A stretch of 28,511 nt of DNA, taken from the IMG/VR virus record IMGVR_UViG_3300047462_000720, positions 1-28,511 of that record, one strand, 5' to 3'. The stretch comes from a virus. The stretch's first letter is position 1. Each line of letters starts with the position of its first letter. The translations under genes were made by a program, and so were the position numbers. A model generated the notes under the pieces. That model did not search any database. It saw only the letters and a program-made list of their open reading frames with translations, and had not been told where the DNA came from. Of this stretch, positions 21,770-28,511 are shown in pieces.

Positions 21770-23005
21770 TTATACCTCAAGGACATGCAGTAGATGTTGT
21801 TCCCAGGCCCCAATAAGTTTACGCTTTTCTGGCAAGTAGGTAGCGTGATTATATCCGACTCCAATCTTGTCCTCCGGCCGTACGTGATTTGTGACAAGGT
21901 CAATCTCAAAACGGTGAAACCCGAGATTGCCCAGCCCAGTCGAGATCGTGTGCCGCAGATCATGGACGCGGATGTCGTTCAAGCTTCCCATTGAACTTCG
22001 CGAGCGGTTCCAGCCTCTCGATATTGCGCTCTCTCCGATTGGACGTGTCTGGTCATAGGGACTCGGAAATAAAAACGGGCTGTGGCCGGACAGCTCCAAC
22101 GCTCGTTCGATCAGTTTTAATGCAAGATGCGGAAGCGGAAGCGTATGATCACGCCGGTTTTTGGTGCCGCCGTCCTCGTGCTTATGTTTGAGAAGGCGCG
22201 TGCCCGGGATTGTCCATAGCTTCGCCTGAAGATCGAACTCGCGCTTGTAGGATTCCGCAATTTCATTGATTCGGCAGCCAAGAACGAGTGCGATCTTCAT
22301 CGCGATTTGAAGCGGTTCCGTCATCTTTGAATTTGCCAATCCATCCCAGAAGATACGAATTTCTGCGTCCGTCATCGGGCGCTTCCGCTGCTTTTCGACA
22401 CCGCGCTTTTGAATGCCGGACGCTGGATTCGAGCCGAGCAGGTCTTCTGCAACTGCGAATTTGAAGAGCTTGTTGCAGAGTGCGAGCACGCGGTTGCTCT
22501 GGTAAGAGGCGCCGCGGTCGAAGACCTTATCGCGAATGCATATGATGTCGCGCTTGGTTACATCAGCGAGCAAGAGTTTCCCTATCGCGGGAACGATATC
22601 GGCATCGGCGATATATTGATCGTTCCGCCAGCTCCGTTTTCTGGGCTTCGCATGCTGTTCTATATACTTCTCAACGAGAGCGGCGACGGTGTAAGCCTTA
22701 GAAACTCGCTGACGATCGGCAGCCGGATCTGATCCCGTGCGAGCCTGGCTTCGGAGGCGCCCTGCTTCATCTTTGGCGGACTTGAGAGTAAGCGCTGGAT
22801 ATTCACCAAGGGCAATTCTTATCCGCCGCCCATCTGCCTTCCGGCGGTAAAGGAGGCTCCAGACCTTCCTTGGGGGATCGCCTGAAGTGACCCGGAGACG
22901 AAGCCCCGGCGAACCCTTGATAACAAAATCCGCACGTGATCCATCAACGTTCGGCTTTGCGGATTGCACGCCTCTATCAGTAGAAATTGCTTCGTTAACT
23001 GGCAT
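21770..23005 (-). CDS. int: P4-type tyrosine integrase
   Basis: This enzyme inserts and excises the element at a tRNA gene. The N-terminal arm-binding domain has PGLRLRV and IALGEYPALTLKSAKDEA, as in P4-like integrases. The catalytic residues, numbered from the alternative GTG start at 23029, are Arg253 in GCRINE, His356 and Arg359 in HDLRHT, His382 in TNHV and Tyr393 in GYNHATYL. ATG 23005 or GTG 23029 are possible starts; neither has a strong ribosome-binding site. The gene points away from the tRNA fragment 168 bp to its right, the usual arrangement for tRNA-targeting integrases. All catalytic residues are present, so it should be active. Confidence 0.92.
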   Translation of the reverse strand: MPVNEAISTDRGVQSAKPNVDGSRADFVIKGSPGLRLRVTSGDPPRKVWSLLYRRKADGRRIRIALGEYPALTLKSAKDEAGRLRSQARTGSDPAADRQRVSKAYTVAALVEKYIEQHAKPRKRSWRNDQYIADADIVPAIGKLLLADVTKRDIICIRDKVFDRGASYQSNRVLALCNKLFKFAVAEDLLGSNPASGIQKRGVEKQRKRPMTDAEIRIFWDGLANSKMTEPLQIAMKIALVLGCRINEIAESYKREFDLQAKLWTIPGTRLLKHKHEDGGTKNRRDHTLPLPHLALKLIERALELSGHSPFLFPSPYDQTRPIGESAISRGWNRSRSSMGSLNDIRVHDLRHTISTGLGNLGFHRFEIDLVTNHVRPEDKIGVGYNHATYLPEKRKLIGAWEQHLLHVLEV

Positions 23006-23114
23006 TGTCCCGGGTTTCGTGGGTTCCACATGGGTTCCAAAAATGCGGCGCTTGAGTGTTACGCTTTGGGTTCGGACGATACCAGATGAGACAAGCTTAA
23101 TCCATGAATATCAA

Positions 23115-23173
23115 TGAGTTTTCCACTCCCAACACGTCTCAATACGTTTCATACGAAATCGCGGGAAAACTCA
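23115..23173. repeat. Inverted repeat beside the attachment core
   Basis: TGAGTTTTCC (23115-23124) and GGAAAACTCA (23164-23173) are perfect 10-bp inverted repeats separated by 39 bp. The right arm ends where the tRNA-derived core begins. They are likely protein-binding arms of the attachment site. Confidence 0.45.
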
Positions 23174-23218
23174 CTTTTAATCAGAGGGTCGATGGTTCGA
23201 ATCCATCTGGGCTCACCA
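23173..23218 (+). other. 3' half of tRNA-Lys(UUU): right attachment site core
   Basis: The stretch starts at the anticodon loop (CTTTTAA, anticodon TTT), followed by the 3' anticodon stem TCAGA. It continues with variable loop GGGTC, a perfect T arm (GATGG-TTCGAAT-CCATC), the 3' acceptor strand TGGGCTC, and ACCA. The 5' anticodon stem is not complementary (ACTCA instead of TCTGA) and no D arm precedes it, so this is only a fragment. This is the copy left at the far end when an element integrates into a tRNA 3' end; the intact gene should lie at the left end, outside the window. Confidence 0.88.
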
Positions 23219-23270
23219 ATTTGCTACAAATCTGCGAGCCGCTCATTTTGCCCCGCCTGACTCACATCGG

Positions 23271-24254
23271 CTACGCGGTCCACTCGCTTTCGCCAGGCGG
23301 ATAGGCCGTGCTTGTCACATCCGGTACGCTGACCGGCCAACTGAGGGCGGTGTCCCCGATTTTTTCGAAGGAGACCACCGTCATCAGAAAACCAACATGG
23401 AAGGGAGCAAAGTTTATCGTGGAGTGCAGCTTGCGGGCGACCATTGAGCATGGCTCGCCCATCTCCGATTCGAGGATGCGAAATCCAGTTGCAGGATTGA
23501 GCAGACCCTGAAACGCATGCTTGGAGAATCGGAAGAAATCCCAAGGCTCATCGTGCATGGGCCACGCCTGCGGAGTTATGAAAAGCCCGATTGCTCCGGA
23601 CGACATGACCTTGTTCAACTCGATGATGAACTTCCATGGCATGATAAGGTGTTCCAGAACGGAAAGGGCCATGACCGCGTCGAACTTTCTGGAGGGAAAG
23701 ATGCGGGATAATTCGTGCGCATCGCCGGCTACATCGACGTTGGGCCCTTCCAAGACGTCGAGGCCTGTGTAGTGCCAGGCGGCCGGCAGCAGATCGCGGC
23801 GAGTAATGCCGGAGCGAGCGCGCGAGCCAATCTCCAGGAAGCGGCCCGGCGGTCTTTGTTGAATGAGATGGAGGAAGCGCGAAAATATCGCGTGGGTCTC
23901 CTCCGATGAGGGATTGCCCAGCCCGCCGATAACGCCCGGTTCACCCTCTGCGAAGATCACCTTGAGTTTGGAACCTACGATCTCTTCCGAAGATGCTGCC
24001 GTGGTTATGAACTCATCGAAACGAACGGCTTGAGCGGCTGGGCCGAAGCCCTTCGCGGCGACATCGGGGCTGGAAAGTCCGTAGCTGCGGATTTCAACGG
24101 GGTCGCGGTTCTTCACGAGGAGATGCAACGCCTCAATAGGGCGATTCTGGCAGAAAGCCCATCCTGCGAGGTGAATGGAATTGTTGAAATACGAGAAATT
24201 TTCGACCGCAAATTGAAGGCCGGATGATTCACGCTCTATCATGTGCGCTCGCAT
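23271..24254 (-). CDS. Class I SAM-dependent methyltransferase, polysaccharide-associated
   Basis: This 327-aa protein has an N-terminal beta-rich region of about 110 residues (SIHLAGWAFCQNRPIEALHL) and then a Rossmann methyltransferase domain. Motif I is FLEIGSRARSG, motif II includes TGLDVLEG, and the later ALSVLEHL resembles methyltransferase 11 proteins. Such proteins methylate sugars or other groups in surface-polysaccharide clusters. ATG 24254 has GAGGAA close upstream. It lies next to rfbB and rfbA in the same direction, 69 nt downstream of rfbB. Confidence 0.75.
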   Translation of the reverse strand: MRAHMIERESSGLQFAVENFSYFNNSIHLAGWAFCQNRPIEALHLLVKNRDPVEIRSYGLSSPDVAAKGFGPAAQAVRFDEFITTAASSEEIVGSKLKVIFAEGEPGVIGGLGNPSSEETHAIFSRFLHLIQQRPPGRFLEIGSRARSGITRRDLLPAAWHYTGLDVLEGPNVDVAGDAHELSRIFPSRKFDAVMALSVLEHLIMPWKFIIELNKVMSSGAIGLFITPQAWPMHDEPWDFFRFSKHAFQGLLNPATGFRILESEMGEPCSMVARKLHSTINFAPFHVGFLMTVVSFEKIGDTALSWPVSVPDVTSTAYPPGESEWTA

Positions 24255-24323
24255 GGTTCCTCAGGCTCGTGTGAAGCTGGGGCTAATCGTGGCGGCGGTG
24301 AGCACCCTCGCGATTGATGGTCC

Positions 24324-25430
24324 TCACGCCCTCGCTAATGCCGGGACGAAATTCGGGCATTCATAGGCTTGAACGCCAATACGATTGGCTTGGTAGCCAT
24401 TTTTCAGAATGGACTGCCACCAGGTCTGATTTTCGATATACCAGAGCACGGTGGCCGCCAGCTTTTCTTCGAAATTCTCCGGACTCGTCCAGCCGAGCTT
24501 ACTCTCGATTTTTTCCGGATCGATTGCGTAACGCCGGTCGTGCCCTGGGCGGTCCGCCACAAGGGTTATAAGCTCCCTTCGCGGCGAGCGCGAAAGGGGC
24601 AGGAATTCATCCAGAAGATCGCAAATCGTTTCGGCCACCTGGAGATTTGTTCGCTCATTTCTCCCTCCGATATTATAGCTTTCGCCTATGGAACCATGCG
24701 CGAGCACATGCAGGAGGGCCCGCGCGTGATCCTCGACATAGAGCCAGTCCCGCACGTTTTGCCCATCCCCATAAATGGTGAGCGGCTGCTCCAGCAGACC
24801 CTTGATGATCGTATGCGGTATGAGCTTTTCAGGGTGATGATAGGGTCCATAATTATTCGAGCAATTCGTTATCAGCACAGGCAGTCCGAAGGTGTGATGC
24901 CAAGCCCTGACAAGATGGTCAGCGGCAGCCTTACTCGCGGAATAAGGAGAATTGGGCCGGTATGCGCTTTCTTCGGTGAAGGCGCCCGTGGCGCCAAGGG
25001 AGCCGAACACTTCATCGGTCGAAACATGGAGAAAGCGGAAGCTACCGGCCTGCGCGCGCCTCAACCCGGTCCAATAGCGGCGCGCCTCCTGGAGCAAGGT
25101 AAAAGTGCCCATGATGTTGGTTGTCATGAATACCAGCGGGCCGTCGATCGAACGGTCGACATGGGTCTCGGCCGCGAGATGCAGTACCGCGTGAGGCCTA
25201 AACTCGTCGAAGGCCTTTCGCACTGCCGCGGGATCGGCAACGTCCGCCCTGAGAAAGCAATAGCGCGGATTTTCTGAAGCGGTTGGAATTGAGCCGAGAT
25301 TCGCCGCGTATGTGAGGGCATCCAAGTTGAGAATGCGATGGCTCGTTTCCTGAAGAATGAGGCGGATCAGCGCGGAACCGATGAAGCCGAAGCCACCAGT
25401 TATCAGCAAGCGTTGCGCTTCCATTGTCAT
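24324..25430 (-). CDS. rfbB: dTDP-glucose 4,6-dehydratase
   Basis: This 368-aa protein (RmlB) converts dTDP-glucose to dTDP-4-keto-6-deoxyglucose, step two of dTDP-L-rhamnose synthesis. The NAD-binding TGGFGFIG is at 11-18, the STDEVFG motif at 137-143 and the catalytic YSASK at 163-167. ETHVDRSI and NCSNNYGP are also typical of the family. Its ATG overlaps the rfbA stop (ATGA), so the two are coupled. The length fits the family. Confidence 0.95.
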   Translation of the reverse strand: MTMEAQRLLITGGFGFIGSALIRLILQETSHRILNLDALTYAANLGSIPTASENPRYCFLRADVADPAAVRKAFDEFRPHAVLHLAAETHVDRSIDGPLVFMTTNIMGTFTLLQEARRYWTGLRRAQAGSFRFLHVSTDEVFGSLGATGAFTEESAYRPNSPYSASKAAADHLVRAWHHTFGLPVLITNCSNNYGPYHHPEKLIPHTIIKGLLEQPLTIYGDGQNVRDWLYVEDHARALLHVLAHGSIGESYNIGGRNERTNLQVAETICDLLDEFLPLSRSPRRELITLVADRPGHDRRYAIDPEKIESKLGWTSPENFEEKLAATVLWYIENQTWWQSILKNGYQANRIGVQAYECPNFVPALARA

Positions 25431-26341
25431 GCCACCTTCGCAAGGCTGCCGGCGCTGCCGCCAAAGAGCTCCGGTGCAACGTTCGGCAATGAAAGCAAAT
25501 ATTTCCCGTAGCTGCTTCTTTCGTAGCGCCGGGCCGTCGCGAGGAAGGCATCGGCGGTGATGTATCCCAAACGCAGGGCGATTTCCTCGGGACAGCAGAT
25601 TTTCAGCCCCTGCCTATGCTCCATGACCTGCATGAAGTGAGCGGCTTCGAGCAGCGATTCATGCGTGCCCGTATCAAGCCATGCAAACCCCCGTCCCATG
25701 ATCTCGACATGGAGATCGCCGAGGCCGAGATAGGCTGAATTTACATCGGAAATCTCAAGTTCGCCTCGCGCCGAGGGGCGCAGAGACTTGGCAATCTCCA
25801 ATGCTCGCTTATCATAAAAATAGAGCCCCGTGACGGCGTAGTTCGACTTCGGATGTTTTGGCTTCTCTTCAATCGAAAGAGCGGAACCCCGGCCGTCGAG
25901 CTCGATTACGCCGTAACGCTCCGGGTCTCTAACGGCATATCCGAATATAGTAGCCCCGGCGGTCCGCGCGCTTACCTTCGCAAGCAGCTCCTGCAGTCCA
26001 TGCCCATGAAAAACGTTGTCGCCGAGGATCAGGCAAAACGGCCCGTCCCTGACAAAATCCTCGCCAATAAGAAGAGCCTCCGCAACCCCGCCAGGACGAT
26101 CCTGCTTCGCGTAGGTGATCGACAGTCCGTAACGGGATCCGTCGCCTAATAGCTGCGCAAACGCAGGCAAATCCCTGCGGGTCGAAATCAAAAGCACATT
26201 TCGCACGCCAGCAAGCATCAACGTGCTGAGGGGGTAATAAATTAGCGGTTTATCGAAGACGGGAAGCAGCTGCTTTGAAACAACCGCCGTTGCTGGGTAG
26301 AGCCGCGAACCGCTACCGCCCGCCAGAAGAATTCCGTTCAT
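25427..26341 (-). CDS. rfbA: Glucose-1-phosphate thymidylyltransferase
   Basis: This 304-aa protein (RmlA) makes dTDP-glucose from dTTP and glucose-1-phosphate, the first step toward dTDP-L-rhamnose. The nucleotide-binding LLAGGSGSRLYPAT and SKQLLPVFDKP motifs, LILGDNVFHG and IEEKPKHPKSNYAVTGLYFY are all present. The loop before the active site reads DRPGGVAEAL where the family more often has SPDGLAQAF. It is the first gene of a coupled rfbA-rfbB pair; rfbC and rfbD are not in the window. Confidence 0.95.
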   Translation of the reverse strand: MNGILLAGGSGSRLYPATAVVSKQLLPVFDKPLIYYPLSTLMLAGVRNVLLISTRRDLPAFAQLLGDGSRYGLSITYAKQDRPGGVAEALLIGEDFVRDGPFCLILGDNVFHGHGLQELLAKVSARTAGATIFGYAVRDPERYGVIELDGRGSALSIEEKPKHPKSNYAVTGLYFYDKRALEIAKSLRPSARGELEISDVNSAYLGLGDLHVEIMGRGFAWLDTGTHESLLEAAHFMQVMEHRQGLKICCPEEIALRLGYITADAFLATARRYERSSYGKYLLSLPNVAPELFGGSAGSLAKVA

Positions 26342-26440
26342 AAGTGAGACACTCGACTTGCCAGGATTCTGATACGGCTGTACTCCAGCTTCTTGCTACT
26401 ATTAGTAGTTGTTTAAGACTGCCGCAACCTGAAATACACC

Positions 26441-26707
26441 GTGGCATGTACAAGCTGGGGACAACCGAAAGTTGCGAGCGTGGCGGAAGTAACTTCCGCA
26501 GGCATAGAAGAAGTGAAAACATCGGCATCCACCGAAGCTCGCGGCCGCCACGCCTTTCATGCTGGAGTTTATGCGTCCGCGGGACTCTCAGAGAACGCCG
26601 TTCGTTGGTTCTCCGCGGCCTCCAGCTTCTATAGGACGGCCCGGGAACAAGAGGCGGAGAACGTCTTCGACGCAATGCGGGGCAACACGCGGGAGCACCG
26701 TCCATGA
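26441..26707 (+). CDS. Possible small protein coupled to the glycosyltransferase
   Basis: An 88-aa frame starts at GTG 26441 and its stop overlaps the glycosyltransferase ATG (ATGA at 26704-26707), which favours a real gene. The product is Ala/Ser/Glu-rich and helical (GLSENAVRWFSAASSFYRTA). No ribosome-binding site is clear and no family is recognised. If it is not a gene, the 362-bp stretch 26342-26703 is just the divergent promoter region of the polysaccharide genes. Confidence 0.4.
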   Translation: MACTSWGQPKVASVAEVTSAGIEEVKTSASTEARGRHAFHAGVYASAGLSENAVRWFSAASSFYRTAREQEAENVFDAMRGNTREHRP

Positions 26708-27591
26708 CCTCTATCGGTATTGTGGTGGTTACCTTCAACAGCGCGCAAGTTCTGACAGCTTGCTTGAATAGTATTCCCATGCCGCGCAATCTCGTGGTCG
26801 TCGACAATGCCAGTCGCGACGATTCGGTCGCCATTGCCCAAAAATTCGGGGCGCAAATCCTGCGCAACAAGAGAAATCTCGGTTTTGGCGCCGCTTGCAA
26901 TCTGGGAGCGGCGCTTTCAACGGCCCCCTATGTCTTATTTCTCAATCCCGATGCGGTGATGGCGGATAACGCGATTTCCGAGTTGCAAAAGGCGATCGAG
27001 CTATATCCAGCGGCCGGCGGTTTCGCTCCGGCAGTAAATATCATCGGCAGCACACGATCTTTCCGGAAGACTTCCTACGTCCAGGATCAAGGCAGCCGGT
27101 ATATCGCCGATGCCGAGGCGCCTAAGAGCTACGCGGAGGTCGATTTTATCGACGGCGCGGCATGTCTCTATAACCGCGATTTATTTTTGAAATTGGGGGG
27201 CTTCGATGAAAGCCTGTTTCTTTATTTCGAGGACGACGATCTGAGTTACAGAATGAGACAAAGCGAGAAGAAACTTATCTATGTTCCTCAAGCGCTCATT
27301 CTGCATAAAAAGAAAGCTTCTTCGGGCCGGAGAATAGACCTGGTTTATAAGCGATCCTGGCATGAGACAGCGTCGAGACTGAGGTTGAATAAAAAATATG
27401 ATATTCATTGTGACATCAACATGGAAAGGAAGAGGGCTCGAATTCGACTAATGCGAGCACTGATTACGCTAAATCCGTATAAGGGGCTTCGATATCTAGG
27501 GACTCTAAGAGCACTCTCCGCATTCGCGGGCAAACAGAAAACCTATGTGCCGGAGAGGCCTCTGCCGGCCTATAACTTTGGCGACCGATAG
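26704..27591 (+). CDS. Family 2 glycosyltransferase (rhamnosyltransferase-like)
   Basis: This 295-aa GT-A fold enzyme has IGIVVVTFNSAQVL at the start, LVVVDNASRDDSV, RNLGFGAACNLGA, the metal-site region VLFLNPDA, and the acceptor motif GGFDESLFLYFEDDDLSYR. These are hallmarks of WbbL-like rhamnosyltransferases that add a deoxysugar to a lipid-linked O-antigen intermediate at the cytoplasmic membrane. Neighbouring rfbA and rfbB make a precursor of dTDP-rhamnose, which fits. Exact donor and acceptor cannot be read from sequence. Confidence 0.85.
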   Translation: MTSIGIVVVTFNSAQVLTACLNSIPMPRNLVVVDNASRDDSVAIAQKFGAQILRNKRNLGFGAACNLGAALSTAPYVLFLNPDAVMADNAISELQKAIELYPAAGGFAPAVNIIGSTRSFRKTSYVQDQGSRYIADAEAPKSYAEVDFIDGAACLYNRDLFLKLGGFDESLFLYFEDDDLSYRMRQSEKKLIYVPQALILHKKKASSGRRIDLVYKRSWHETASRLRLNKKYDIHCDINMERKRARIRLMRALITLNPYKGLRYLGTLRALSAFAGKQKTYVPERPLPAYNFGDR

Positions 27592-27734
27592 CCGTCCGCG
27601 TGCACCGTGCCGCGTTGCAACACATCCGTCGCGCGCGAGGCCAGAAGAATGTGAGATTACATTTTCTAATGATTGGTTGTTATAGCGCTCTCAATTGAGC
27701 GGTGGACGAAGCTCGCGATCTCGGTTGGTGACAA

Positions 27735-28511
27735 ATGCAATCTGTTAATATTCTCGATTCATATATCAGAACGGCTCCATCCTCTCAATCCATGATCGAT
27801 TTATTTAAGGGGGAGTGGTCGTCGGCGATGCCCTCCGGCTCTGGCCTTCAAACACAGCCTGGATTTGCAGGGCTTTTCGAGGATGCGCGCATCGACTGGG
27901 CCGCGTCCGTTTTGAATGGCTTCCAAGGTGAAAATATTTTGGAACTCGGACCCCTTGAGGGTGGACACTCTTATATGCTGCAGATGAAGGGAGCAGACAG
28001 GGTCACTTCGATTGAGTCTAACTCACGCGCCTTCCTTAAATGTCTGATTATTAAGGAGATCTTTAAACTAAACAAGGTGGAGGTCTTGCTGGGCGATTTC
28101 GTTGAATATCTAAGGAATGATCCGCCTGAATACGATAGCCTAATTATGTCTGGAGTTTTGTATCACATGACTAATCCGGTGGAATTGCTGAGATTGGCAA
28201 GCCGCGTATCCAAAAAGCTGTTCATTTGGACCCATTACTTCGATCCAGACATACTGAAAGGAAAGGAACAGTTTAAGGGTGAAACGATCGATATTGATGG
28301 CGGGCGGTTTTCCGGCTCCAAGCGACATTACGCCGATGCTTTGGACTGGCCGGGCTTTTGTGGCGGTAGTTCCGAGTACGCAATTTGGCTCGGCCGCGAT
28401 GAGATTCCCGGTCTCTTGCATCAACTTGGATATAACCGGCTAGAGATCGGCTTCGATCACGCGGATCATCCTAACGGCCCGGCATTTGCGATTTGCGCCG
28501 TTAAGGGATGA
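27735..28511 (+). CDS. Class I SAM-dependent methyltransferase
   Basis: This 258-aa protein has motif I ILELGPLEGGHSYML, a following acidic strand with SIESNSRAFLKC, motif III/IV VEVLLGDFVEYL and SLIMSGVLYHM. The sequence most resembles methyltransferases of polysaccharide or lipid clusters; the substrate is unknown. The stop is the last codon of the window, so the gene is complete. It is separated from the glycosyltransferase by 143 bp that include a short palindrome (CGCTC/GAGCG), so it may have its own promoter. Confidence 0.75.
   Translation: MQSVNILDSYIRTAPSSQSMIDLFKGEWSSAMPSGSGLQTQPGFAGLFEDARIDWAASVLNGFQGENILELGPLEGGHSYMLQMKGADRVTSIESNSRAFLKCLIIKEIFKLNKVEVLLGDFVEYLRNDPPEYDSLIMSGVLYHMTNPVELLRLASRVSKKLFIWTHYFDPDILKGKEQFKGETIDIDGGRFSGSKRHYADALDWPGFCGGSSEYAIWLGRDEIPGLLHQLGYNRLEIGFDHADHPNGPAFAICAVKG

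Noticed and set aside
23140-23218. Complete tRNA gene.
   Set aside because: The D arm and the 5' acceptor and anticodon stem strands are absent; only the 3' half is present.
24369-25277. Plus-strand frame of 302 codons opposite rfbB.
   Set aside because: rfbB on the other strand is unambiguous; this is a shadow in GC-rich DNA.

Overview
The window looks like an alphaproteobacterial chromosome, probably Hyphomicrobiales (Rhizobiales-like protein families, mixed moderate-to-high GC codon use), holding the right-hand part of a prophage or prophage-like integrative element and about 5 kb of host surface-polysaccharide DNA. The right boundary is visible: the 3' half of a tRNA-Lys(UUU) gene lies at 23173-23218, next to a P4-type tyrosine integrase. 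This is the expected right attachment site of an element that entered the tRNA 3' end. The intact tRNA and the element's left end are not in the window, so the element continues beyond base 1.

From right to left, mostly on the minus strand, the element carries: integrase (to 21770), an unknown gene, an AlpA-type DNA-binding protein, and a replication module (unknown protein, initiator-like protein with iterons inside its gene, DnaB-type helicase, prim-pol, small coupled genes, SSB, RHH-like protein). Small zinc-binding-type genes and a serine recombinase follow, then the small and large terminase subunits. Many neighbours overlap by ATGA, so this reads as one long translationally coupled operon.

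Left of the terminase the ordinary phage order stops. Bases 7.0-11.7 kb are accessory: a metallophosphoesterase and an exported acylphosphatase-like protein in one operon, a small basic ORF, a complete 1,901-bp IS1595-family insertion sequence with three passenger genes (25-bp perfect terminal repeats, 8-bp target duplication), and an XRE regulator operon behind a double operator. Bases 0.6-6.9 kb are minus-strand late-type phage genes. They include a 707-aa protein with two HExxH zincin-like domains and a 732-aa probable virion protein with a duplicated C-terminal module. A bacterial SH3 protein lies at the left edge on the plus strand. I see no portal, capsid, tail, holin or endolysin gene.

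Right of the tRNA fragment are host genes: a SAM methyltransferase, rfbB and rfbA (first two steps of dTDP-L-rhamnose synthesis) on the minus strand, then a small ORF, a family 2 glycosyltransferase and another methyltransferase on the plus strand. This is part of an O-antigen or exopolysaccharide cluster.

The most interesting signals are the IS1595 element with its cargo operon, the lambda-O-like iteron array inside the initiator gene, the paired zincin domains, and a 13-bp dyad (ATCTG-N3-CAGAT) found three times in front of the accessory genes.
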